This document shows, one piece after another, positions 1 through 10,071 of a stretch of DNA of 64,000 bases. The notes under the pieces were generated by a model. That model did not search any database and was not told where the DNA came from. It saw only the letters and a program-made list of their open reading frames with translations. A program made the position numbers and the translations under genes. The stretch lies in contig CM075862.1 in NCBI GenBank assembly GCA_037975125.1, positions 78,839,843 through 78,903,842 of the forward strand, in the 5' to 3' direction. This stretch comes from Latrodectus hesperus (lineage: Eukaryota; Arthropoda; Arachnida; Araneae; Theridiidae). How positions within the stretch are numbered: position 1 is the stretch's first letter; each line of letters starts with the position of its first letter.

Positions 1-2129
1 TTGCTCTTACTTGGTGAAATGGTATAGCCATTTTTGTCACACCAGTCAGTAATTTGATTTACAGCCATCTGTAGTTGTCGTTCAATTAAATGTATATCTG
101 AACCTTGACAGGAAATCTGTAAGTCATCTACGTAAAGTGTACTTTTAATACAGGAAGGTAATGTAGATAAAACCTTGGAAATAAAAACAATAAATAATGT
201 TACACTAAGTACACTACCCTGAGGGACGCCCTCAGTTTGGACAAAGGATCTAGATAAAACAGACCCAATGCGCACTTTAAAATTTCTTTTTTGTAGGAAG
301 TTTTGAATAAAAAGTGGTAGGTTACCACGGAGATTAAAACCATGTAAGGTCCGAATAATACCATAGCGCCAGGTTCTATCATAGGCCTTCTCAATATCTA
401 AGAATATTGAGACAAGATGGTTCCTACGAACGAAAGCAGTTCTAACATCATTTTCCAAATTAATAATATTGTCTAACGTAGATCTACCCTGACGGAAGCC
501 ACTTTGCTGCTGAGGTATACACCTATTGTTTTCTAAGTAAAATACAAGACGGTTATTTACCATGCGTTCCATCGTTTTACAAAGGCAGCTTGTTAAGGCT
601 ATAGGACGGTAACTTAAAGGGTCTTTAGGGTCTTTTCCTGGTTTTAGGATGGGGATGACTATTGCTTCTTGCCACATAGAAGGGAAAGTATTTTCCTGCC
701 AGATTCTGTTGAAGAGGAACAGAATATTGGTGAGAGAGACTGGTCTTAGATGGCGGAGCATTTGATAAGTAATTCCATCGGGACCTGGGCTGGTATTATG
801 GGTCTTGGATAGAGCCTTTTGTAGCTCATACATATGAAATTCGTAGTTATAGGGTAACTGTTCAGAATTATTAAAATTTATGTTGATCTGCTCAGCACGA
901 CTTTTATACTCTTGGAAAAAAGGTGTGTAAGAGTCAGATTTGGACACACTAGAAAATGCTTCGCCAATTTTATTAACTACATCCTCGGGAGAAGAATAAA
1001 CTGCAGTGTTAGTAGTCAATATCGGGAAAGAGAATTCTTGGTACAAGCCATTAGCTGCTTTCACCTTTTTCCAAACAAGTTTGCTAGGAGTGCTAGAAGT
1101 AATATTTGATGTATATCGTATCCAAGAGTCTCTTTGACTTTGCCTGCGAATCTTGCGGGCTACAGCCTTCGCTTTCTTAAAAATAATTAGATTATTGGTA
1201 GTAGGATGTCTTCGAAAAATATTCCAAAACTTTTTTTGTTCACGGTAGGTTTTTGCACAGGCTTCATTCCACCAGGGTTTCCGCAGTTTTCGAGGACGAG
1301 AGGAATATTTTGGAATGGATATTTCAGCAGCTTTCATAATAGTATTTGTAGCTTTAATAACAGCATCATTTATATCAGTATTTGTAATCATTTCTTCTGT
1401 AATAACTGCCAGTTCTGCAAAAGAATGCCAGTCTGCCTTGTGATACTTAAAGGTTGTAGGTTGTAAGCCATTAGAAGGTGGATCAGCAAAAGTAAGGATT
1501 ACAGGAAAATGGTCACTGTTATACAAATCATTTTCAGTGGTCAAGTCCAGATGAGGAAATAAAATAGGAGAGCAAATAGCCAAATCTATGGAATGAAATG
1601 TTTTCGTAGGAGCATGAAAGTGAGTTTTTTCATCTTTATTTAGCAGACAGAGACAGTGATCAGTTATCAGTTGCTCAATTTGTCGTCCTCGAGAGTTTGT
1701 ATTAGTGCTTCCCCACAGAGCACTGTGACCATTAAAATCACCTATTAATATATAAGGGACGGGAAGTTGCTGCAATAGTTTATTTAAGTTGCTTTGTGGA
1801 ATGGCAATACGTGGTGGTAAGTAAATGTTACAGACAGTGATTCGAAAATTAATGTGTATCTCAACTGCCACAGCTTGCAACGAAGTACGTAATGGAAATC
1901 CTGTGTGGGGGTAGTTATTCGAAGCAAGAATGCACACCCCTCCTGATACAGAATCATCAGGTATGTCCATTCGATAAGGTGTGTAACCTTTTATTTTCCA
2001 AGTAGTATGAGATTTCAAGTTGGTTTCTTGGAGTGCTAGACAAACAGGATAGTATGAATTTATTATGTCTTTAATGTCAGATATATGCGTGCGGAGTCCA
2101 TGGCAATTCCAAGAAAGAAGAACCACCAT
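1..2129 (-). CDS. LINE-1 ORF2: endonuclease-reverse transcriptase (partial, open at window edge)
   Basis: This protein would nick target DNA and reverse-transcribe the element RNA. From the ATG at 2129-2127 I read the frame codon by codon to position 3 and found no stop, so 709 codons are open and the C-terminus lies outside the window. The N-terminus (MVVLLSWNCHGLR) begins an APE-type endonuclease domain, with LQETNL near residue 37 and NIYLPP further on. RT motifs follow: FLDIEKAYD (first Asp about residue 578), GVPQGSVLS, and the catalytic YVDD at residues 666-669. The motifs fit the jockey/CR1/R1 group. The start codon overlaps the ORF1 stop (TAATG). Absence of decay suggests a young copy. 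Whether an RNase H domain follows cannot be seen. Confidence 0.88.
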   Translation of the reverse strand, partial: MVVLLSWNCHGLRTHISDIKDIINSYYPVCLALQETNLKSHTTWKIKGYTPYRMDIPDDSVSGGVCILASNNYPHTGFPLRTSLQAVAVEIHINFRITVCNIYLPPRIAIPQSNLNKLLQQLPVPYILIGDFNGHSALWGSTNTNSRGRQIEQLITDHCLCLLNKDEKTHFHAPTKTFHSIDLAICSPILFPHLDLTTENDLYNSDHFPVILTFADPPSNGLQPTTFKYHKADWHSFAELAVITEEMITNTDINDAVIKATNTIMKAAEISIPKYSSRPRKLRKPWWNEACAKTYREQKKFWNIFRRHPTTNNLIIFKKAKAVARKIRRQSQRDSWIRYTSNITSSTPSKLVWKKVKAANGLYQEFSFPILTTNTAVYSSPEDVVNKIGEAFSSVSKSDSYTPFFQEYKSRAEQININFNNSEQLPYNYEFHMYELQKALSKTHNTSPGPDGITYQMLRHLRPVSLTNILFLFNRIWQENTFPSMWQEAIVIPILKPGKDPKDPLSYRPIALTSCLCKTMERMVNNRLVFYLENNRCIPQQQSGFRQGRSTLDNIINLENDVRTAFVRRNHLVSIFLDIEKAYDRTWRYGIIRTLHGFNLRGNLPLFIQNFLQKRNFKVRIGSVLSRSFVQTEGVPQGSVLSVTLFIVFISKVLSTLPSCIKSTLYVDDLQISCQGSDIHLIERQLQMAVNQITDWCDKNGYTISPSKS

Positions 2130-3244
2130 TATGAAGGGTTCTTTTTACGGTGACGTGATCTGTTCTTCGCAATCAACTCAAAATTATCAATATCAGTATC
2201 CATATCACTATGGCTGTCTGTAGGAAGGCTGGTTTTAAAAGCAGTTACATTTGGTTGATCTTTAATCTTAAGCTTTTTTCTGTTATCAGAGTCACTTGTT
2301 TTTTGTGGCTTTATAAATATAGACTTCTCTGTAGTAGGTTTGTTTTGTGTTCCAGGTTTAAAAAAGGCGATTGATGAAGTGTCTGTTTGTACAGCAGTTG
2401 ATACTGTTTTTTTCAGTACATGGGCATATGGTTTCTTGAAATTAATCGTATTTTGAAGTTGTTTTTTAGCTTCTTGATATGAGATTTTTCGTGTCGTTTT
2501 TATCCGTTGAATTTCTTTTTCATGTTGCCAGTGTGAGCAGGTTTTAGAAGATGCGCTATGATTTTCTTTACAGTTAATACAAAATGGTTCAGATTTACAG
2601 TCAGATTCCTGGTGTTCCAGACTTGAGCATCGAGTACATGTAGGTTTTGATCTGCAAAACATTTTAGAGTGTCCAAATCTATTACAATTAAAGCATCGTA
2701 TGGGGTTTGGAATATAAGGTCTTACAGGGCAATTCAGGTAACCTGCTTTTATTGAATTTGGAAGATTAGGACAGTCAAAAGTTAATATTAAGTTTTTTGT
2801 GGGGAAAATTTCTTCACCTCGATGGATGGTGATTCGACGGACATTGCAAACTCTTTGGTCTTTTAATTCTTCCAGAATCTCAGTTTCAGATACTGATAAA
2901 AGGTCTATCTCTGAAATTACACCACGACATTGATTAAGTGATTTATGACTTGAGGCTATGATGGGAATTTCTCCAAAAACTTTTAAAGATAAAAGAGACT
3001 TTGATTGTTGAGCAGATGAGCTCTCGATTAGTAAATCTCCGGATCTTAGCTTTTTTACATTACTAGGTTCTCCTGCAACTGCCTTAATCTGTTTGAGAAT
3101 TTTGAAAGGTGACATTTGCTTAAGCATGCCCTCGTTGTTCTGTATTAATATGAACTTTGGGTAAACATTTCCAATTTTGTCAAATTTATTATCAATTTGT
3201 GACGAGTTAAGGCCCTCGCCGTGGCCAGAATTTTTTGGACCCAT
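2129..3244 (-). CDS. LINE-1 ORF1: Gag-like RNA-binding protein with three CCHC knuckles
   Basis: A 371-aa nucleocapsid-like protein expected to bind the element RNA and form the ribonucleoprotein used for retrotransposition. Three zinc knuckles are visible: CX2CX4HX4C at residues 184-197, the same spacing at 203-216, and CX2CX3HX6C at 222-236. This arrangement is usual for jockey-group ORF1 proteins. An RRM-like or PRE-C2HC-like region probably lies upstream (about residues 28-180). The C-terminal third is basic and low-complexity and ends in RSRHRKKNPS. The start is a true ATG, with an in-frame TGA 18 nt upstream that rules out extension. The stop TAA shares its last A with the ORF2 ATG, which suggests coupled termination and re-initiation. 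Confidence 0.9.
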   Translation of the reverse strand: MGPKNSGHGEGLNSSQIDNKFDKIGNVYPKFILIQNNEGMLKQMSPFKILKQIKAVAGEPSNVKKLRSGDLLIESSSAQQSKSLLSLKVFGEIPIIASSHKSLNQCRGVISEIDLLSVSETEILEELKDQRVCNVRRITIHRGEEIFPTKNLILTFDCPNLPNSIKAGYLNCPVRPYIPNPIRCFNCNRFGHSKMFCRSKPTCTRCSSLEHQESDCKSEPFCINCKENHSASSKTCSHWQHEKEIQRIKTTRKISYQEAKKQLQNTINFKKPYAHVLKKTVSTAVQTDTSSIAFFKPGTQNKPTTEKSIFIKPQKTSDSDNRKKLKIKDQPNVTAFKTSLPTDSHSDMDTDIDNFELIAKNRSRHRKKNPS

Positions 3245-3899
3245 GAGAAAGAGAAAAGTTCATCCCAGTGGGCCCCCGCCCATCACAGAGCCCAACAAGG
3301 GAAGGCAGTTACCGGCTCTGGCAATAGCCAGCCTCGGCACTTACCTTAGGGGTATCACCAGGATATAGTACTACATGTTGGGTTGAGGATCTAGCGAGCA
3401 TGTCCGCACAACCCAGAATGCAGGACTAGCCCTACAGCACCATGCAAGGGTTATAACATTCCTAACATAGCACCAGCCGGTTGACTGAGAGCGGGCTCAC
3501 TCCAGCCACCCGTCTACAGAGAAGCCTGGGCCAAAGGGAACGCTAAGGGACCCCAGGACACCAATTTCCTCCTTACGGGACGCCATACACGGCCAACATA
3601 TGGGGTGGAAGACCAATGAAAAAAATGGATGTAAGACCCATTGAAAAGCAAGATACAACATAAGCATGAAGTCTTGATCTCGACGACGACAAATAGGAAA
3701 AGAAAGATAAAGAAAAGTAGAGGAGAAGAAGATAAAGATCGCTAGGGTACCTTAGGATAGCGACACCCATATTTACCTAAAGAAGGTAAACCCCTGAGGG
3801 ATGGAAAGGAGAAGAAAAGAAAGAAGAGGACAGATCGCTAGGGTACCTTGGGATTGCGACACCCATATTTACCTAAAGAAGGTAAACCCCTGAGGGGTA
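3245..3899 (-). promoter_or_regulatory. LINE-1 5' untranslated region (probable internal promoter)
   Basis: About 650 bp upstream of ORF1, clearly less AT-rich than the flanking DNA. Non-LTR elements of this group are usually transcribed from an internal promoter in this region; that role is inferred here. The distal part carries the 96-bp tandem duplication described separately. A short out-of-frame ATG lies just before ORF1. Confidence 0.55.
3737..3896. repeat. Two tandem 96-bp units at the 5' end of LINE-1
   Basis: A block of about 64 bp beginning gatcgctagggtacctt, containing gcgacacccatatttacc and ending cccctgaggg, occurs at 3737-3800 and again at 3833-3896 with two or three differences. 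Between the copies lies purine-rich filler (ggagaagaaaagaaagaag). Short 5' tandem units are common promoter modules in LINEs. Confidence 0.9.
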
Positions 3900-4422
3900 A
3901 AATTACATGAAAACATGTAATACATTACTAAACAAATTTAATTCAGAGACAAATATTTCACATTTGACGGAAACATTTTATTAATTTAATTACGAATAAC
4001 TAGAATATTCCTCCTAATTGAACTCCTTATGTAAACAAGCACCTGGTGTATTGTATGACTGCCAATTTGCAGGAATTTTGGCAGCTTAGAGTGGTTAGAG
4101 AGTCATCTTCCCATAGCTGACAGATGGGGTCCAAAATTCAGAAGAACATATTTAAAGAAATAAATATATTATTATCTTTATATTAGTGCGCAATCTGTTG
4201 ATTGTTCAAGCTACTAAATCAACTAAATATACTTTTTTCCCAGCAAAATTTCGGCTGTTTCTAAAAGTTTTTCACTGAAACTGCCAAAAATCAGTATATT
4301 TTCATACATTATTGGTAAATGGGAGAAATGATGAAAAATCAGTTTTCAGATAAAATCCGTAGAGTTGACTTCCCCATGAAATGGGAAACTGATCACGTAT
4401 AGATCAGTTTTTTGACTGACTG
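3900..4422. other. Unassigned AT-rich spacer
   Basis: About 520 bp between LINE-1 and the Tc1 element. It has no recognisable gene or repeat apart from a short palindrome near 3903 (ttacatgaaaacatgtaa). Confidence 0.6.
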
Positions 4423-5966
4423 TATAGTCAGTCAAAAAATATTGGGACACTGGGGATGCGTAGCATGTAAAGCTATTTATGAAAATATTTATCACATTAA
4501 AACAAAAGCAAAGTAATCAAGAGGTACTTTAACATTTGGTATACACTATATAATTAAAATTTTGCTAATATTTTAGCTTTATAATTTCATATAGCGTTTT
4601 GAATATAATCAAATATGTCACTCAAAATAAAACTTAATTTGTTACCACTGTTTTTAGACAATACTTTTCAACATAAGTTGTCAATAAAATCGGTTATATG
4701 TAGAGCAATGGCGAAAAACAAAGTGATTTCGAATGGATGTGCGAATTCTAGTGATAAGCCATTGGAAAAAATGGAAAATCAGTTCGCTGTATAGGACAAA
4801 TCTTGGAGCCTAGTAAGTCTACACGAAAACAAATAGTGTTGAAAAAAAGCAGATGTCTCAGGATATTTACTGAACGTGAAGAAAGGTGGATTGTGAGACA
4901 AGTTCTCATTAATCCAAGAACCAGCGTAGTAAAAATGACTCTGGGATGTAAAAATATGTTCGGGAAATCTATAAATTCTGAAACTGTCAGAAATGTTTTA
5001 AGAAAACATAGGTATCATGGTAGAGTACCTCGAAGAAAGACCTACATTTCCAAAGCAAACCGACAGAATAGACTGGCATTTGCTAAAATGTATGTAAAGC
5101 AGCCACCAGAATTTTGGGAAAATATATTTGCCTTCGTCTGACGAAGGCAATTACAACATTTTCGGATCAAATGGGATCCAAAAAGTCTGGCTTACACCTA
5201 ATACGGAATTGCATGTCAAAAATTTGCTGCCTACTGTTAAATATGGAGGCCGCAACCAATTAGTCTGGGGCTCCATGGCAAACTCTGGTGTTGGAAACTT
5301 AGATTTCATAGATGGTATAATGAATAAATAATATATATGTCTATCTTGACATTCTCAAGCGAAATTTAAAACAAAATGCGAGAAAGTTGGGAATAGCAAG
5401 ACAGTTTAATTTGCACCAGGATAACGACCCAAAACATACTACTCACATTTGCAAGTTATGGGCCCTTTACCACTGTCCTGGTGTGATTAAAACTCCTGCA
5501 CAGAGTCCAGACCTTAATCCCATAGAACATGTATGGGATTATTTGCAGCAAAAAAACTCAATGAACACCACATTTCTAACAAGCAGGAGTTGAAACATCT
5601 GGTTGATGAGTGGGCCAAAATCGACCGGTCGTTTTGTGCAAAACTGGTCAAATCCATGCCAAATCGACTACTAGAGGTCATAAAGTACAAAGGTGGTCCA
5701 ACGAAATATTAACTATACATTTTTTGCTGTTTTTTATTTATTGGGCAGTGTCCCAATTTTTTTATCTCATTTTTGCCTTTACTTTCTTTATCTTTAAATT
5801 ATATAAATAATTACATTAATATTTGAGTTTTGTTTCAGTCACTGTGATCTGCATTTAACAAAACGTCATATACGTCTTTTTTGTGTTTCATTTGTGTATT
5901 TAAGTTATATATTATGATAAAATTTCATGAACTTATATTGTGTCCTAATACTTTTATGACAGTGTA
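4423..5966 (+). mobile_element. Tc1-family DNA transposon (degraded)
   Basis: A 1.54-kb element bounded by imperfect terminal inverted repeats. The left end reads tatagtcagtcaaaaaatat then tgggacac. The right end, reverse-complemented, reads tacactgtcataaaagtatt then aggacac. TA dinucleotides sit at both ends, as expected for Tc1/mariner target sites. The length and DD34E-type transposase remnant fit the Tc1 family. Confidence 0.85.
4690..5712 (+). pseudogene. Tc1 transposase pseudogene (DD34E type), frameshifted
   Basis: The remnant transposase reads through at least four frame segments: about 4803-5141 (HTH/DNA-binding part and start of the catalytic domain, ending near EFWENI), 5128-5331 (SDEGNYNIFGSNG with the first catalytic Asp, then WGSMANSGVGNL), 5387-5593 (HQDNDPKHTT with the second Asp and SPDLNPIEHVWDYL with the Glu) and 5590-5712 (C-terminal tail ending GGPTKY). 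All three catalytic acidic residues survive, but three frameshifts and a stop near 4793 prevent a full product. The N-terminal HTH before 4803 is also broken. The element could only move with a transposase supplied elsewhere. Confidence 0.85.
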
Positions 5967-6994
5967 TGTTTTGAGGAAAAATTGCCAGGAATATTTATAG
6001 ACGAAAGATTTGAAAACAGGAAGCTCAGAAAATTCACATCTTATCTCTCATCAATGTCGATAATCAAACAAGGGAGATTGATTTTGGTGATGATTTTCTA
6101 CGATTAGGCAAAAATCAGCCTGTATGAGCTTTAATTTTCATCAGGTTGTAGAACTATTGTAAGATATCACTAATATACTCACGATGTGCTATTGCTTCCT
6201 AAAAGAACTTATGGTGGACAGTAAGTCTTATTCTTGGATCTAAAGAGGAAATTCATCTGATCTGACAATTCAACTTTCAACTGATCACGAAATTTTCCAT
6301 TCCAAAGTATATCACTAGGTCCTTGACGTGAGGTAGTTAAGTAAGCGAGATTTACAAGAGACTTAAAATAAAAATTATATGCATCCTTGAAAAACCCTTT
6401 TTCATCTTGCTAATTAGAAACCACTAAATGATGGTACAAGGGGAGAAGAATTTATTAAAAAATGAAATTGTTCAAAATGTTTTTAGTTTAACTTTTGGAC
6501 AACTATTTTTCTTAAGTTGGAACAATCTTTATTCACATTATTGATATGCTGTTAAAAAGCCACTTTAAACAATAAAACCCTACCTTTTGTTCACAAAAAA
6601 TGAAAGAAGGACAAAGATACATGGAAACCAGAACTACAACAAAGTAAGCATTATACAATGTGTGTAAGATTAAATTATACTAAGTGAAAAACTTTCCGAT
6701 CTAATGAAAATAAAGTGTTAAACAAATGTCATAAAATCTTCAAATGACTGGGAAATTTGTGATGTTTATCTTCATCTTTGATTTTCAGCTATCAATATGA
6801 TTCTGGGATAACAGTTTAGAGAATCTTGTTCTCCCATCAAAATTGTTCTAACATTTTTTAAATAAAATAGATGAGAATTTTACTCGTATTAAAATAAATG
6901 TGCTTTTGCTCCTCATCAAGAATTTCGAGATCATACTATTAATGGTAATTATTTACATACCATTCTTTTAAAGCTTGGTTTACCAATCTGCCGT

Positions 6995-7135
6995 AACATT
7001 TTGCAGACGAGGGTTAGTTGAATCAGAACTTACATTTTAAATGTAAGCGGATTCTAAACCACACAAACATTCTTATCTGAAGTGCAATCAAACTCACGAA
7101 TTAGAAAATTGAAGTTCATGCTTTGCATTCGAGGA
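6995..7135 (-). mobile_element. SINE-A relic
   Basis: Diverged match to the SINE-A body: gacgagggttagttgaatcag, then aagcggattctaaaccac and aaactcacgaattag align with the cacgagggctaattag ... gtggattccgaaccac ... aacccacgaactg of better copies. Boundaries are approximate and no TSD is visible. Confidence 0.5.
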
Positions 7136-9779
7136 AATCAGACATTAAGAATTTCATTAATTATGATAGTATTGGAAAAGACGATTGACATCTCCTTTAT
7201 CAATCAAAAATTTGTTTACTTTGTTATTTTAAGAATTCTTTCTGTACACAAGATAGAAAAATAATTTCTGAACCTTTAGACATCTACACTCAAAATAGGA
7301 ATCGAATCCAACAACAGAATTGAAGATTCTAATTTCGATTTTATTATGTTCACGTTTTACGCAAAAGCCAACTTGATGTGTGGATATCCATCTTAAAATA
7401 GATTTCGAATCACAATAAACTTACAAGTCTGATGTTCGCATTGAACATTTGAAAGCTTGAAATGAAGATCAAAGTTAGTTATTCAGCTGCCATGTTTATT
7501 CTAAACGGATCTGTAAATTAGTTCTGGGAAGAGATTAGTTGTTTGACATTATATAATGTTCACTTTAACTAGTCTCCTTTGATATTTTCTCAATGTTAAA
7601 CCTTAAACTGAGATTAATAAACTCTAATGCATTACTAGTAGGTGAAAAAGTAAAGAAAAAATGTAATAAAAATTCTAAAATTCAAGCAATCATATATTGC
7701 GCATTTATTGTACTATATTCACAAATCTTTCTTTCGAAAAAAATTAAGATTGTTCAAACAAAATAGATTTCTCAAATAATAGTTGTTTAATACGAAAATC
7801 TAATTGATAGCCATGTAAAATTTAGAATGCAAACTTGATTCTTTATGTAAATCAGAGGCAAAAATTATGTTTTATTATTTAGAAATTTAAGAAAAATAAA
7901 TGCTAGTGTTCATCAATGGAATTGATTGATCAACAGTTACATTTTTGGCAATTATTTTATTCATTTTGTATGTAAATTTATATAAAAAAGAAAAAAGCGA
8001 TAAATGACATAAGGAATTTTCGGTTTAATGTAAAATCAGATAAATATAAGAATGGAATTTCTTACAAAGAAATTTCTCTCTAACGCAATTATCGATTTCG
8101 AGTTATTCTTTGATAATTGTGGGAAAGAGTTATTACGATATTAAGATAATGGAAGTTCGTAAGTATCAAACATTAAAGCTATGTAAGACTACATTGCTCA
8201 ACATTGAAACAACTAAATGTATGCATAATAAAGCCATTTAATGAAGTTACGATATTTATATACGCCATGTATTTGATAAATGAGAAAACATTTATTAGAT
8301 AACATAGGGTCGTTGGAAAATATAAATAGCATAACTATATTCACGCGCTTCTTTGGTGAGGAGAAAATGCAACACGCCAACATGGATTAAATATCATTTC
8401 TTTTTACTGATATCAGATGGCGCTGTGTTCTTCATCTCCGAAGTGACTGATTTTAGTAATATTTCTGTCGCTAGAGAAAATGTAATTTTGATCATACAAA
8501 CTTAATTTTAATCATAATGATGATTGACTGATCCAGACTGCTTGTCATTTCTGTGTTGTTTAATCGACGAATCTTTCGCATCGTGTTTCTTAAGTGTTAA
8601 TTCATCCCAAAGCTACAGCGTAGATTTCTACGAATCCATTTATGTAAAAAAATATACTGCTAGCACCGGTAAATTTAAGATTTCTCATCTGAATACAAGA
8701 TTTATACAGCGCCATTTATTATTCTATGGTTATGATTTGGATGCGGGTAGCGTATGACCAAATAAGTCTTGTTTGTAAGCAAAATAAAGTTTGTTAAAGT
8801 TTACAAACAATCATTTAAATTGGGTCATTGTCAATAAGAGGTAATAAAAGATATGCCATATATTTAAATCTACAAACAAGCTATATTCGTTTGTCTTTCT
8901 CGTTCTACAATCATCTTTCATATACGAGGGCTAACATGGCCAAAACGTACGGTTCTAAGAATTATCCGATCAACAAAAACATCTACGTCCGAAAATAAAA
9001 CTGAACTCATGATCTGATGAACGAAAGACCAGATAGTTGCTTATTCCGTTATCAATGGCACTGGACATTATGAAATATGTAACCAGAAATAAAATTATAA
9101 AAAACTTATTTATGAACTTCTGAACTAAACTTCAGAACTATGAATAAAAGATAAATTTCAAGAAATTTGTACTGATTAAATTCATGATGAAAATAAGTAT
9201 ACTAACATAATAGAAAATTACGTATTATGTAATAACAAAAAATGAAAATCAGCACAATAATCTAATACTTTAATCGTAATCGAAAATAATAGAATTGGTA
9301 GTTATATTCTTTGTAAGCGACTATTCGACTAACTTTAGTTCCGCATTTGTTTTGATTTAGATAAAAATTTGTTTTTATTTAAGCGTGTATAGAAGCAATA
9401 TTAACTTATATTAGTTTTCTAAAGTTAACTGAGATAATTTTTTTTATACTATTATTTTATGGTAAACTTTTTTCTTTTAAGAATTAACCATTTTTCTTTA
9501 AGAATGTAAAAAAGTCATTATTCAAGAATTAGTCATTATCTAAACTTTGACAGATTTTTTTAATCAATAATTAAACTTTTAAAAAGTAACACGCATAAAA
9601 TAAAAATATATTTATTAAAGATCAAAATGAACTCATACATTATTTTTCGGAATTAAGAAAATAATAATATGCTAAATAGAGCATGCCGTGGAGGTAACGC
9701 AAACTTTAGAAGCAGCACACACACAAAAAAGAACGAAAATATTACTTTGCTATTGCCTTGCCTCAAATAATCGCCTGAA

Positions 9780-10071
9780 AAAAGGGCTAGCGCCAGAGCC
9801 ATATTGAATGTTGCATAATAAAGGCGGGATTGACTCATTATGCAAATGATGTATTTCTTTCAAGCGGCTTGGAAAATTGTCTGACCTTCATTAAAAACAG
9901 TCGGAACTCTGCAACAGCTTTAAGAAAAATGGCGAAAAAATGTTTCGAGCGATTAGCCATTGGAGGAGGAGCAAATTGCCAGGCTTCATTAAAATGGAAT
10001 TTGTTGCGAAGGGGAGAAATAATTAATAAAACTAGTAGCTTTCTTATTCGCTTTTGACACCTCCAGAACAA
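9780..10071. other. Unique, less AT-rich island (possible conserved regulatory element)
   Basis: About 290 bp of balanced, non-repetitive sequence within very AT-rich DNA. It includes an octamer-like tgcaaat beside tgatgtattt, and the stretch ttggaggaggagcaaattgc. Open frames exist on both strands (75 and 77 codons), overlap almost exactly, and neither resembles a protein, so I do not call a gene. The pattern is what intronic enhancers often look like, but that is inference. Confidence 0.3.

Larger units (their letters stand above)
1..3899 (-). mobile_element. LINE-1: jockey-like non-LTR retrotransposon, 5' part, apparently intact
   Basis: A minus-strand non-LTR retrotransposon that runs off the left edge of the window. 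In order it has a 5' untranslated region (about 3245-3899) with a 96-bp duplication, a nucleocapsid-like ORF1 (2129-3244), and an ORF2 with endonuclease and reverse transcriptase (1-2129). The two ORFs share one base in a TAATG junction. Neither ORF has a stop or frameshift in the part visible. The 3' end, poly(A) or repeat tail and TSD lie outside the window, so full length cannot be shown. The 5' boundary is set only by the end of the second 96-bp unit, after which the sequence turns AT-rich, and is approximate. Confidence 0.85.

Noticed and set aside
200..394. 64-codon minus-strand ORF
   Set aside because: Out-of-frame shadow of the real ORF2 reading frame, which carries FLDIEKAYD, GVPQGSVLS and YVDD in the same span.
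9830..10071. Two overlapping antisense small genes
   Set aside because: Both strands open by composition; no homology, signal or start context that favours either.
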